64,000 bases of DNA, taken from positions 372,001-436,000 of the forward strand of contig JBLDXI010000038.1 of assembly GCA_047495785.1 (NCBI GenBank), given 5' to 3'. Made by a program: the position numbers and the translations under genes. Origin of the DNA: Lepidodermella squamata (Eukaryota; Gastrotricha). The notes under the pieces are model-generated. The model saw only the letters and a program-made list of their open reading frames with translations, made no database searches and had not been told where the DNA came from. This document shows positions 44,475-57,516 of this stretch, in pieces (the first letter of the stretch is position 1; every line of letters begins with the position of its first letter).

Positions 44475-47400
44475 CGAGTGCGCCCACCCCGCGATATTAC
44501 TCACCCACCTTATTAGGGTCCAATCTGTAGGTTCGTCATTACTCTATGTTTTCACCTCGTTGAATTTGCCCGGCAACGTCATTTTCGGCAGCAGCAAGAA
44601 TGACACAGTAGAAAACATTATCATCTTCAGCATGAATAGAATTTTGAAGTTACAAATATTTAATGTGTATCTGACTAAGCTGGAACTTTCGGCAGCGCAA
44701 TCTGGGATGATGACCCCTGGCGGAAGCGGAACGGAACTACATTTGCGCCGGTGATGAACACAAGGCCATCGCGATGACCGCGGTTATCCAGCAATTCCAT
44801 TACGCCGCGTGACACCTGAACAAAGCCGATCATCACAGATGAGTAGTTTCATTGTCTCACTCAATTGCCCGGAGCAAGCACATCGTTGACGGTCACCGTG
44901 AAGCAGTCATCTCGGAGGCTCTGCTCCACCTTTGGTTCCAACTTTGGCTTTTTTTCTCTCATTCTTTGAACTCTTATTATTCTATGAGATCATTGCGATT
45001 TGATCAAGTTGTCATCTCTCACGCAAGTTATATCACGCTCTTGTCGAAGGCTCTAACATCGCGCTCAGCTCGCAGTCGTGTTCAAGTGCGCCTCGACGTT
45101 CAAGTGTAAGCACGCGCGCGCTCATGTATTGGTGGCTAATTTGCAAACCAAATACAACTCATCATCATCATCCGGTGTTGGTTACGCCGCGGTGGCTCTT
45201 CGTCCGGCGTGACTCGGCTCGGCTCGTGTTTTTGTTGTCGTTGTTGCAATAATTGCTAGTATTAGCTCAGCTGCGGATGCAACTTCCATCGGTGCGTTCA
45301 CGGGCGTGCCGATTTTAAATTCACCACAACAAGCGCTAATTTTCGCCACTGTTGCCCTGCCAACCAACCATAAATTCGAAATCATCGCGTAAATAACAAC
45401 AACATCATCAGCAGCAAGGGCGTCGGGTCGGTGAGACAACAACTTGTTCAGTGTTGCAAATTCCGGCTTGTTTAGCAGTTGCATTTTCAGCTGATCAGCT
45501 CTCTAGGCCGAGTTTGAGTTTGCGCAGCCGCTGTTTGGCCCGAGTCGACACTCGCCGACGTTAAACAGCTGCTCAATCGTGAGCAGCGGGGCTGCATCCC
45601 CTCATTCTCGTAGCTCACTCCGCCAGTAGTGTCTTCAATTCGCTCTGCTACTGAAACAGTTGAAACTACGACGAAGAGTCAGTTTCAACTTTTTCGCCCA
45701 GCTCGCGCTCGATCGTTCGCTCGCGGGAAAAAACCGTACCCTACCACAACTGCTCGGTTGAATCATTACTGATGCAGCACGCTTGATAATGGTAGTTTGT
45801 CGGTTCGTGCCGGTCTAATCGCCTCATGCTCTCGCTCGCTGGCCGCCGCTGCTACAGCAGCAGCAACAACAGCATCGAGAACTTGTTCTCGTCAGCGAGC
45901 GCGTACTAGCTAGCTGCTGTGAGCGAGAGCAAGCAGCGAGCGAGCAGTATAGCAGCTAAACACAGGCGGCGAAAGAACGAACGAACAACTTGTTCAACAG
46001 TGGTAGTTGGCGCGGCGTGCACTGCTCGTCAGGTAGGCAATATAATAATCAGGCTTCGCTTTTGCGTTTTTTATTGTATTACCCCTGCTCGTATACGCGA
46101 GCGCTGTTTTTCTTGCGCGCGTACACGAGCCGGCTTCGAGATGACCCGCCCTGCGGATTATATACTACTAGCTAACTAGCAGCTAACGGACAAATAATAA
46201 CAGTATTTGACGGTGGCACTGGAGAATAGACTCCAAGGTGCTTAGCAATATCTCAAACAACAGCCTGTCGAGTTATTTCTACTACGTAAAGCAACATTGA
46301 GCCGCTTCATCGTCTGTAGTATAATTCATAACAACTAAACAGTCGTAATAACAACATTAGGCTCGTCGTGAGGCCACCACCTGCCTGACAGTGCGCGGCT
46401 ATTAGCAGGATTTTTTTCGCCGCTGTCACTCTTCTCTCGTCACGGTCGCTGTCATCTTTTTTTTGCCATTTCACATGGCCATCTTCGTCATACGCCGAGC
46501 CTACTACGATGATGATGACGATGACGACGACCCCGCAATTACGATTATTATTATTATTACTATGGCTGAGGTATTAGTTTTTATTATGCAGCCATTTAGC
46601 CTCTCGTGTGTTTGTGTGTAGTACCCGTTTAAAATTGCTGCTGCAGCGGTGGCGGTATATCACAGCTCAGGCGATGACCGCAGTAATTTCAACTCTCAAA
46701 AATAATGGTAATAATAACAACACCACCACCAGATCGTGCCGCCTTTGTTCTATTAATACACCTGCTTATGTTGCTTGCGGATGAAGTTAGCTTGCACAGC
46801 TCGCGTTTTTTAGTCCCCACACAGGCCTGCTATTTTGTTCTCCGCGAACAACCGTATTACGCGTGGCGATTGCCCCTCTCTCTTTCTCTCGTTTATTAGC
46901 TGCGCAGTTATTTATTATTGTTATTTTTAGACCACTTTTTCTCGCCTGGCCACTTACATAAACGACAAGCGCGGCTGTTGCCTCGTGCTAGCCATTCAAG
47001 GCAATAAAAAAATTGACCCGGTTCATAGACGTTGTTTGTCATCACGAAAATTCAGTGTTACGCAATTGAGCTGATTGTGTCGCAATACAGGCCATGATGT
47101 TGTATATCAGTGACTGTCAAGTAAATCGTCAGTTCTTTTCTTTTCAATATCACGTATTTTTCGTTCGATCTATCGCTCGATTTCACGCCTGCGGCTCCAG
47201 GTGTAGTTCTTCTTCTTTGCTTCTGCTGTTACTGCGGCGATGACTCGAGGCGGCTGGCGCATTTTCAACGCACGTATAATCGCGATGATGGCGCCGATGA
47301 TTGCGCCATTTTTATCTGCCGTTTATTGACGGCTCTGACATGCCGTAGATTGATTGGCGCCGCAACGTTGAAGTGTGTTGTGCTCCTAACGTGCAATCTC

Positions 47401-47971
47401 TTGGCACCGACGCTATCTCTTCTGTTAGCCTACTTTTTTACATCCTCTCCTCGCACCCACCCTTCCTTGATTGTTGTTGCATGTTTGCTGCGGAACGATA
47501 TGCACTTCGCGCACAGGTAGAAGTAATCTTCGCCCACCCCCACCCATGCAGACAGCTGTGCTATCGGCAATTTTTGCTGTACAGTGTAGTTGCTGTTTAC
47601 AAAACTATTTGCGTGGTGAGTCGATACTTTCCGACGATTAATTTAGCGGTAATTTTGTTGATGTCTTCTTGTGTTCGTAATATTTTCCATTTCAGCTGCC
47701 TAGCTATTTGAATGGTCGGTTTTCACTTTGCGTTCTCGGACTCTGCCATTTACTGCCGTGCGACACGGCGGAAACTGTCTGAGATCATGGTGAAAACTGG
47801 CCACAAGTGGCTACTTTTATCCTAATATTTTTTCAGCCTTCCATTTATTTTTGATCAGTGAGAAACCTGCCTGTTCTTTTTCAGCAATGAGTGCGCTTTT
47901 ATTATTTCCATAACAATAAAATTTCATTTTCTTTTAGAAACAGCAACAAAAACCACAACGATAAAAACAAA

Positions 47972-48082
47972 ATGTGCGAGAGCATGTGCGAAACACTAGT
48001 GCCGTTCGACTCGGAAAATCCAGCAAGCCAGTTGTGCCATTGTCTTCAGTGCCTTCAAGTCATACAAAAGCATTTGTTTTGA
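47972..48082 (+). CDS. Possible small cysteine-rich ORF (uncertain)
   Basis: 36 codons, MCESMCETLVPFDSENPASQ then LCHCLQCLQVIQKHLF, after a good acceptor (cattttcttttag, about 47937). Five Cys in 36 residues and gene-like codon choice are the only support. It could be the first coding exon of an unrecognised gene or a chance frame at the end of the GC-rich island. Confidence 0.2.
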   Translation: MCESMCETLVPFDSENPASQLCHCLQCLQVIQKHLF

Positions 48083-48398
48083 TTTTACAGTGCACCACTG
48101 CGAGATCTTTGACATCGACGATCTTTCATGTGGTTGGTCTAGATTTTTTCCAGAATTTTATCATTTCTTGTTGTTGACAATTTTCGAGGCTTTTGGCTGA
48201 GCAACCGTTAGGATTACTCAGAATTGCAGAAATCGCAAAAACTTCCTTAAGAAGTCACAATAGGTTCACAATCGTAATAAACGTAGTAGAAAATGCTTGC
48301 TTCTGAGTATCTTTTGTTGCCGTTATGAAATTTGATTGAATTGCGACAAGGTAAAAAAAAATCAATAAAAAAGAGGATTTAAGCAACGTGTTTTTTCA

Positions 48399-51300
48399 TC
48401 AATGGTGATTGCACATAGCATCACAGCCGTGTTCGCTTCCTAGACCGCTGGTTCCAGCCACGTTGTCACTAAAAACGCTACCAGAGCCACCAGAACCGGC
48501 ATTGGCAGCGATGCGGAGTGCTAGCCTGGCGCGCAGGGACTCGTTGGCCTGTTCGTGGTGGCGAACCTGGTTTCGCAGGGCTTCAATCGTGGCTTCGAGG
48601 TCAGCGCGTACATTGGCCGGCAGCATTTCTCCGAGCCGCGCTTCGGCGTTCCAAGCCACCTCACGCAGCTTCTGCTCGTGCTGCACCTTGGCGAGGCGCA
48701 GTTCGCGTTGCAGCGAGTCACGTTCCATCTGAGCTGCGTTCAATTCGGTCTGAACGCGTTGCACCTCCGCAGACCACCGCCGCTCAGCGTCGACTGCATC
48801 ACGAGACCTCGCCTCCCGCATTTGACTCAGTTCATTACGCAGTGCTTGTAGTTCATTCTCACGCAATTCCCGAGCCTACGAAAATGTAAAAACTAGCTTA
48901 TTCAACGAACTGAAAACTCCGAAAATTAGACAAAATAAGGTTTTAAGGTAGATTTTTTTGCAATATTTCGCTAATTTTCGTATGAAATTGAGGGGCCATT
49001 AAAGCCCGCCTTCTTAGTTATGGAACAAAATTTAGAAGTGCTAGAGTATGGCATTTCTAGACAAGCCAAGTCATTAAAACATACCCCGTTTTCAGCCATC
49101 ATGCGATCGTCCAGTTGTTGAACCAATTTCTTTCGCTCGCCCGACCACTGTTCGATCGCCGCAGCCATTTCCGAGTCATGCGCCCGGACCATTTCAATGC
49201 GCTGTTGCTCCCAAGCTTCGCGAAGTTCTCGCCTGGCTTCAGCGGCCGCTTGTTCTATCAACCGAGACGTTCGACTCTTCCACTCCGCCTCGCTGTTCGC
49301 CTTATCAGCCTCGGCCTGTTGCACGCGGTTGCTCAAATCGCGAATGCGACGATCGGTTTCCGAGCGAAGTTCGTTCAACGCGCTGTCTCGCTCGTGGATT
49401 CCAGACTCGCGAATAATTGCCAACTCAGCCGCATGGGCTCGTACCAAATCTTCGATCTGCTGCTCGTGTTCTTTGCGCATTTGCTCCCCAGCTGACTTCA
49501 ACTCGTCACGCTCCTGGGTCACTTTCGCCATGTCACGTTTCACCTTATTGAGCTCTTTATCCAACTCAGTAAATTGCGCCCGACTCTCAGTCAGCGCTTT
49601 TAGAGTTGTTTGTTCAATATGAGTACGGAATTCCTCGATCTGCCGTTCACTTCTCGCAGCTTCGGACCGGCAACGGTCGACAACGGCGACTAATTCGCTG
49701 TCCCGCTCGCCCAGCTCGATTTCGAGCCGAGTTATTTTTTTCTCAGCCGAAGCTCGCTCTGACTCATACTCTTGCGTTATCTCGGCGATTCGCATTTCGT
49801 ACTGGTCTTGAACGGATTTCAACTCAAACACTCGCCTTTGGTCGAATTCGGCCAACTCCCGCTGTCTTTCTACCTGCGATTCGTGAAGAACCTGTCTCAG
49901 GTCATCAATAGCCGATTCAACAGCTCGTTTTTCACTTTCGTGCCTGTCAGCAACACGTTCTAGTTCCTGTCGCAGCAAATCTTCAGTTTCAGCCGATTTA
50001 GTTTGAAGATCGGCTAACTGCTCCTCGTATTTCTTCACCGAAGCGTAATGGCTGTCCTGAAGTTCGCTGAACTTCGCGCGAATCAAGTCAAGTTGCTGTT
50101 CATTTTCCTGCAACTGGGCCTGCATTGCAGCACAACGCTGCTCGAGGTCGGCTTTTTGCGTGGACAATGTTGCATTCGTCGCACTCAGCTCTTTCACGCT
50201 CTCTTCAAGCCGTTGTACCATATGAGCAGCGGTTGTATACTGCTCCCTGTAGTCGTTTTCGACGCGTTGAAGCCGCGCCTGCGTGTCGTCTAGCAGTTGC
50301 TGGATGCAGGTGGCCTGCTGCTTCTGCAAAACATTCCGCTCGGCAGCTGCCTGAGCCATCGCATGTTCGATCTGTATGATACAGCTTATGAATTAACAAT
50401 TGCTACAATAAAAACAAAAACAACACTCACCGCCCGGTCGCATTCCGCTTGTTTGGCCTCCATGGCTTCGAGCATAACGCTGCGTACCGCCTCGACATCG
50501 GCCCGCTTTTCGCGCCTCACGTCGTCGAGTTCCGCGGCCGCATTTGCCACTGTGTCACGAAGATGCAATTAATGAGCGATTTCGCGCTCTGAATAAATCA
50601 TGAACAACTTACGCCGATCACGGAGTTTGTCGCGCTCGCTTTCCAGCGCGCCCAGTTTCGACCGATAATATGCACGCAACTCCTCGGCCTCGCTGTTCTT
50701 TTTGTCGAGTAGCTTTCAAGGCAATTAAATACAATGTATTATTGATGAAATAGGTATCGAATTAACACTCACTCGTTTTATTTCAAGGTCATGTTTCGCC
50801 TCGATTTTAGTCCGCTGGTCAAACATCGAATCTCGAAAAGGCAACTAAACAATAGCATAAACAACGAGTTGCTCATTTTCATAAATACTTTACTTTCTCA
50901 TTCTCCTCGGTAGCGTCATCTGCTGGTATTGAAATAATCGGCAGGTGAATTTTGGGGTTTTCTATCTAAAATTACTCACATGACTCAGCACACTCTTCAA
51001 AATTTCGATCCCGCTTTTGCTGGCCGTTTACATAAGTGAGCACCTTGAATCGTTCGAATACGTTAAAATGGTAACAATGGTGAGATGATAAAAAACCTTA
51101 TTTGGCGAAATATTGATTGTGGACGGCTGACTTTCAAGGTCATCCCACTGACTCTGTTGAATGAAACGAGCCGGGCCTAGGCCTTGTTGCGGCCCAGTCA
51201 GGCTGTTACGACCCGGTGTGCGTTGCTGTGGCTGCAATGGCTGTTGTATTTGCGGCACATTACGCTGGGGCGAGGTTTTTCGAGGTGAAGGACGCTTTCC

Positions 51301-51960
51301 TACGACATTGTTCGCTTTCGAAACAGGGATGGCCACCGACACTGATGACATCGAGCAATTGTCGGTTCGCGGTGTTTGTTGAAATTTACTGCCGATATGA
51401 ACAGACGAATATAAACTGCCATTCATGCTGCGCATATCGTCGATGCCTCCCACATCGTCCAGCCATTGAGGAATGGACGAGCCCTCATTCAACTGTGTGG
51501 CGCGCAAAGGTCATTTATGAAATCGCTAGAGCGTGTAACATACCGCCATCTTTGCAGTGGAGTCGGCAAGAGTTGGATGGTAATCAGGCAATGGAGGCAG
51601 CTGTCCAGCAGGAGGACTTTCGAGGAATGGTTCTCTCACGTTTTGGGTGCGCAGCATTGAGAGCAAAAGTGAAGCATATAAATTTCTGGTTTTGCTGTAT
51701 AAAAACAAAGGAAATTATTGGATATACATAGCTCGAGGATACAACTGACGCATAGCTGAAGTCTGATGTTTTTTCGTGCAGCTTTCTGATCCAAAGCGAT
51801 ATTCTGGTTTTGACTTTATAAAATGATAAATGAAATATACAAACAGCAGAAAAACATATTTCAACTTACATTGTTCGTCAGAAATTTGAAGGTAAAATGG
51901 TTGGATTTCTTCGACAGTGCGCTCGAATTCTCGAGCTAAAGGTATCAGATCACTCGTCAT
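48399..51960 (-). CDS. CEP112: CEP112-like centrosomal coiled-coil protein
   Basis: Exons (minus): 51960-51870, 51813-51750, 51694-51544, 51492-51097, 51043-50980, 50922-50894, 50844-50773, then exons down to 50613 and around 50550-50430, 50371-49085, and 48875-48399. The N-terminal domain has RISLWIRKLHE and KTRNLYASLLLSMLRTQNV, matching CEP112 CALWLKKL and KNRNLYAKLLLHMLKRGV. A Ser/Pro/Gln-rich linker follows, then a long coiled coil with QATCIQQLLDDTQARLQRVE (family IQ.LLDDTN.RL..ME). The C-terminus, RLGEMLPANVRADLEATIEAL, matches human KLKGLMPASLRQELEDTISSL. CEP112 localises to centrosomes and the sperm neck. The start gives MTSDLIPLAREFERTVEEI. Small internal exon borders in the 50.4-50.7 kb stretch are approximate. 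Confidence 0.88.
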
Positions 51961-54032
51961 AAGACTTCACTAAAAAGTACAACCATGAAATACAGCTCGA
52001 AAGAAAAGTTACCAAGGAGTTGGTGTGCAGATTGCTAATGCTATCGGATCAGATAAACACAGAGATCACTTACGGCCATGTCGATTTTACACGTGACATA
52101 ATTAATAAACTCTCATTTAAGACGACGCAAAAACTACTCAACACGACGCACAGGACGGTTTGAGCGCTCAACTTGATTTTTATGCCGGCGATTCGACAAT
52201 TGAGGCACCAGAAAATTCATTTATACATATCATTGAGTTTTATCTTGATATCAGTAACTGTATTCATATGCCAGCCAGTAAAAAAACTGGCACAATGGCA
52301 ATCCTAAAATACTCAAGCGCCAAGCGCTCAAGTGTGAATAAACAGCGAGTGTCGTCATGTGACATGACGTAAAATGAAATATTTCTCAAACCAACGTTGA
52401 AAGCCGACTTCATATCAAGTATTTGGAAATTCTTCGGTCTGTAAAAATCCAAGGTAATCAAGCTTATAGGACGCATTAGTATCAAAATAACTTCTCTCAC
52501 TTAACAAAGCTCGAAAAACGCCATCACATCATGCAATATATCATCAAGTAGTAATAGATTTTCCATAATTACAAAATCGGAGTCATATCAGCCATCGGTC
52601 ATGCTATGGGACTAAAATGAGCGATCGATGGCATTTAAGCATTGTTCTGGTTGCGGCCTCATTGAAAATTGGAATAGAAAAGTAAACGGTAACCGAGGTC
52701 AATTCAAAACTTGCTCAGGTTGTGTACTGTCAGTCATATCGCCTGAGCTTCGCCAACGCATAATATGATGCATAAGACATAAGAAATAAGATGCTAGGAG
52801 TACAACGGGCGCAAATTGTTATGTCTCAAGTCGAGCCCCGAGGAAGGAGGTAATGCTGGGTGCTGTCTCCAAGCGGTGAAGAAATACTCCCACCCTATTA
52901 TGCTTTCAACAGTTTATCTATGGGAATTTTCGAGTTTTAGAAGATCTGAACGATGGCGATACATCGAAAGCTGAGATGACAAGCTTGATTGTAGAATTTC
53001 GACGCCATCAGAAAATACAATAATGCTCGGGTATCGAGTATCGGGTAGGGTAAGATACCGGCTAAGCCGGCGCCGCTAGCGAGCCGGAAGATTGAGATCG
53101 AAAGTCGCATCGCATCAGTCAGATACCGGAAGCTAAAGAGCGCCGAGAAGCGAAACCATTCGATCGCACTTCCAGGTGCCAAAAAAGATAGCGAACTTGA
53201 AGATGAAACTTTTGAAATGCGCGGCAGATGAGGTAACAAATTACGTAATCAACAAATTATCGAAATGAATGTTTTTATTAATATCTACCTTACTCATTAT
53301 ATATTTATCATATTTCGGTCACGGGAAACGCTCACGTTGGCGATGAAAAAGCGCGGGTAAAAGAATCGTTCCGATGGTCCGCGCGCCATGCATACTTGGA
53401 AGTTTCTAGTTTCTAGTCCGTTGTTTCGACCGTCGATCCCTTTTGTTGGGAAACTCGTTCATACATTGCCAAGTTTTATCGCGGTATCTTAGCTGTTATT
53501 GCGTAAAAATGACTTTTGTGGCGTTTTGGAGTCTCATTATGCCTTACCTATGCTGCATTTTGTTCCTTGTTGGCGTGAAATTAGGTTTTTGTCGAATTGA
53601 ATTCAGAGCTACACTGATCTGTTTTCTTTCAATCCGTATTTTATTATATGTTTCTAAATTTTATAACCGATACAAATCAGAAGTCATTATCAGTAAATAT
53701 TGTTTGGAAACGATGAGACCCTATTAAGGTTTCAAGAATTGAAGGATTCATTGCGGAAAGGTTGTTGACAACTTTTGACACTTACCGGACTCGCATATTG
53801 CGGTTGAATTACGAAATTCTTCACATTTTAGAGCTGTAGAATTCTAATGAATTTTCTTAAGACTTGAATGCTGAATTGAGTCTCTAATTTAAAAGGGCGC
53901 GGGCAAGGACCTAATAACTTATGCGTTATGCGTTGCTCTTTAGTTTAGTATAAATGAACGAACACTTTTTCAATGAAAATGATGGAAATAATCTGTTTCT
54001 GCTAGTTGTTTAATTCTTAATAGATTTAGTCG
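51961..54032. other. Divergent intergenic region between CEP112 and Ran
   Basis: 2.1 kb without a supportable gene. An acceptor-like pyrimidine-poor stretch precedes the Ran ATG. The open frames at 52937-53239 (minus) and 53443-53727 (plus) show no family features. Confidence 0.45.
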
Positions 54033-54968
54033 ATGGCTCAAGCAACTGGCGATGCAATGCCGACCTTCAAGGTTCAAACTGTTCAATTTTTGAATTTACG
54101 AAATAATTTATATATTCTGCATAGCTTGTGCTTGTCGGTGATGGAGGTGTTGGCAAGACGACTTTTGTTAAACGCCATCTTACTGGCGAATTCGAGAAGA
54201 AATATATCGGTATGATATCATAATCTAGATCTCATTATTTTAATTTTGATTTTCAATTGCAGCTACTCTTGGTGTCGAAGTTCATCCTTTGAAATTCATG
54301 ACCAATAGAGGGCCGATTTGTTTCAACGTATGGGATACGGCTGGCCAAGAAAAGTTTGGTGGTTTACGCGACGGATATTACATTCAAGGACAGTGCGCCA
54401 TCGTTATGTTCGATGTGACTAGCCGTGTCACGTACAAGAACGTACCGAATTGGTATCGAGATCTTATTCGCGTTTGCGACAACATTCCAATTGTTTTGGT
54501 CGGCAATAAAGTTGACGTGAAAGATCGTAAAGTGAAAGCGAAAGTAATCACTTTCCACAGGAAGAAGAATATTCAGGTTTGGAATTTACTAACTTCTTTT
54601 GTTTCTATTTCAATGTGATGAAAAAATCGCGTTAGCTAGCATGACCAAAATGATTCCAAAATTGTCCCTCTAATCTGATTATTGAATAAGACCCATATAG
54701 CGCCAATTCGATTATTTTGTTAAAAGTACTAAAATACTTTTTGAACTTTTAGTACTATGACATTTCGGCGAAGTCGAACTACAACTTCGAGAAGCCTTTC
54801 CTGTACCTGGCACGCAAGTTGACGGGAGATCCCAATCTCGAGTTCGCCGAGGCTCCTGCCATTGCCCCGCCTGAAGTTACCATTGATGCCGAGGTCATTA
54901 AAGATTATGAACAGCAGCTGGCTGCAGCTGAAGCTGCTCAACTTCCCGATGACGACGAGGATCTCTGA
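54033..54968 (+). CDS. RAN: Ran GTPase (nuclear transport)
   Basis: Four exons: 54033-54071, 54125-54209, 54263-54576 and 54753-54968; 217 residues, the usual Ran length. P-loop [20 protein letters not shown] (most Ran proteins have GDGGTGKT); switch [45 protein letters not shown] guanine motif; [21 protein letters not shown]-terminal acidic DDDEDL tail. Ran-GTP drives importin/exportin cycles and mitotic spindle assembly. It is nearly identical to animal Ran. Introns are 53-176 nt. Confidence 0.98.
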
Positions 54969-57516
54969 ATATCCCGGTGCCCACCTGGTATCTTTCTGCA
55001 TTAGTTTGAAATTCTTCATCGGCACTGTACGATGTTGACAGTCGTGGCAGAAGCTCCCTGCTCTAATTGATACACATTGATTGATGTAGTATTCAAGCAG
55101 CTTGTGTGCAACTAGTAAATAGTTTGAACTCGTGCTGCGTTCGTTTTTTATTGCTCTAGTTTCATCGCACACAGCCTCTGATAAAATAAAATATGTAGTC
55201 GCGACTGTCATTACATTTTTCGCTTGATGGAACTTTTGAAAGAGAGATAAGACATCACTTACGATTGACCGATGAAAGTGAAACTGATTGATAAACTGAG
55301 GTAATCGGAATTGAATTTGACACTCAGCTCAGATTACAGCAAAATATTAATCACGTGATAGTGAATTTTCCATAAAACGCGCACGGTTTATTTTGCACTG
55401 ACGTGGCGGGATTCACGTTTGACTGCCAAATACAATGAAAGTGACGGAAAACAACTCCCACATAGTCGGTAAGACAAATTCATGACATATCTCTTTCGTA
55501 CAGTGCTATCTGCCGGTGTAACATGGATCTCTAGCACCCGTTGCAAGCGACAGAAAATAACATTGTTGATAGCATTTTACACATCTAGGCTGGCCTTTCC
55601 TTGGGCTATCCAACGGTACCCCACTCGCGGGGTATTTACCTTACCATCTTTGAATTTTGGTACGTCAAAGTGAGGTAAAGTGGGTAAAGTCACCCCAGCT
55701 GACGGTAACTTACTAGGTGCGACAACTAATGAGGTGCTCCGGTATTGGTAATAGCACCAAATCACGAAAGACGAAAAGGACCTTCGCCATACTAGAGAAA
55801 TATTGTTGATAGGGAAAGATTTCAAAAAATACCGTACACTCTCTGGGTTTGAAGGAGGGAAATCATTTTCTTTCCATTTTTCTGCAGAAATGTCCCACAA
55901 CCGTCGCAGTGTATCTCTATAATAAGTTCCAATCACTTATTATTTACGTGCGCTTGTATCCTGTTGTTGTCCATTGGTTTCAACAAACACATTCCGCGTC
56001 ATTTTTGTCACAAAAATGCACAACGATGACTGGCTAATTGCCGGCCACTCATGAAAGCAAATATTTCCTGCAACTATAAAAGTATACAAGTATAACGAGG
56101 AATTTTTTCAAAATAAACTATTATCGCAAATCACAGCCCATGATGGCAAGTTTTCATTCGATATGGAAACCAACTTTTGATGCCTATAACTAATTCAACA
56201 TTGTTTCTCTTGTATTTAAGCAATTTATGCGTAAAAGATCAAGACGTAATTGATATCGTTCTGCACCCTATCTGCAAAAACTTGACCGAAGCTTCCTCCT
56301 TTTTAGTTGTAAAGCGGCTAAAACTGCTAGAGTTTTTCGAGTCAAGAAGAATCTCGTGCAAGCCGTTTATTAACGGCAAAGCGGAAAAATGCAGCCGAAT
56401 GAAGCGTCAGGCTGACGGATTGCTATGTGACTGTCACATCTTTTTTTCTATCAGAGCTCACGATGCGTTACCACTGTAAACAATACTTGTTCGACATGAT
56501 CGGATTAGGCTTAGCGGGCTAAATCTAAAGCCGTGCTCGACGGCTCGGCACCATGCGCGCGCAAAATAGCCGCGTGGTGACACTACCAGCTCAAAGAGGC
56601 GCCGAAGTCACGACCTGCGCTCTCATCCCCGCCTGAGCTAACCACGAATACAGCAGCGCGCTTTGAGGCAGGTATTAATCCTACTCTCTTCCGCTTTAGG
56701 TATCACTGGTATTATTGTTAATAATATTACGAACCCGAAGCTCAATACTCATTCAGGTATATACAGCAGTAGAAAGCTATACGACCGGGCACTTGCCGTC
56801 GAATGAGCGAGGGTTATAATGTGGCTAAAGCTGGGCTCAAGCGGTGCCGCTAAATGGTTGGCCGCCAACGGGTCGATACTTTGGACAAACAAAACAGCGC
56901 ACACAAGTGGAGCCGAGAATTATTGAAAAACGCACGGCCTAGAAACGCTGCCGGCACGGCAACGCGCGACGCAGTGCCAACAGCGATGAACTTGCGCCAA
57001 CGTAGTATAATGTATGCAAATTAGCGCGCAATTTCCGCGCCGCTTCTGATTGGCCAGAAGGCCGCTATGGCGCTGCGTGCGCACCTCTCGACGCGCATAG
57101 CGTACTAAACGCCGATAATAGAGCAATTAAAGGCCTTTCACTTCGAGAATGAAACATCTCGACCAGCTTCAACGCCAGCTGAAACACTTGGCATGTTTGT
57201 TTATACCAAAACATCAACGTGTCAGGTTTTAAATAATCCGCGGCCATTTCACACGCTCATCATCATTAGCACCCGTTTTTCGAGGAGCAACGATTTTTTA
57301 AACGATTTTCACCCATAAGAGGGCTTATTTACGTCTGAATTCTTACTCTGTGTGTTCTTGTATTGTTTACCAAAAAAGTCTAGCCTATCGACAGGCGAGA
57401 CATCACCGTAGTTACCATGGTGGCACTATCGATAATATATATTGCAAAATACTAGATTATTAGCTATTAATATGACGGTATTCACATTTACCTAAAAAGC
57501 AGCTCAAGTCATCAAC
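54969..57516. other. Netrin upstream region with a GC-rich island
   Basis: Ran 3' UTR (AAAATAAAAT at about 55182), AT-rich spacer, then a CpG-rich block at about 56510-57260 ahead of the netrin start. No conserved coding sequence seen on either strand. Confidence 0.45.

Larger units (their letters stand above)
40599..48398. other. 7.8-kb gene-poor interval with MITE-like repeats and a GC-rich section
   Basis: No conserved protein is visible on either strand. The left part (40.6-44.8 kb) is AT-rich and carries two pairs of inverted-repeat elements (listed separately). The right part (about 45.1-47.6 kb) is CpG-rich, with ATC/GAT/ATT microsatellites (about 45160, 46505-46530, 46540-46560) and many short palindromes. 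It resembles the GC islands upstream of the ALP-type, SPARC and netrin genes and may be a regulatory domain. A possible tiny spliced ORF sits at 47972-48082. Confidence 0.5.

Noticed and set aside
44359-44754. 131-codon frame
   Set aside because: Begins inside a MITE-like repeat and has no recognisable features.
45182-45484. 100-codon minus-strand frame in the GC-rich island
   Set aside because: No homology, and low-complexity sequence with CAA/ATC repeats accounts for the open frame.
48409-50572. Several long plus-strand frames
   Set aside because: Antisense to the CEP112 coiled coil, where biased codon use keeps other frames open.
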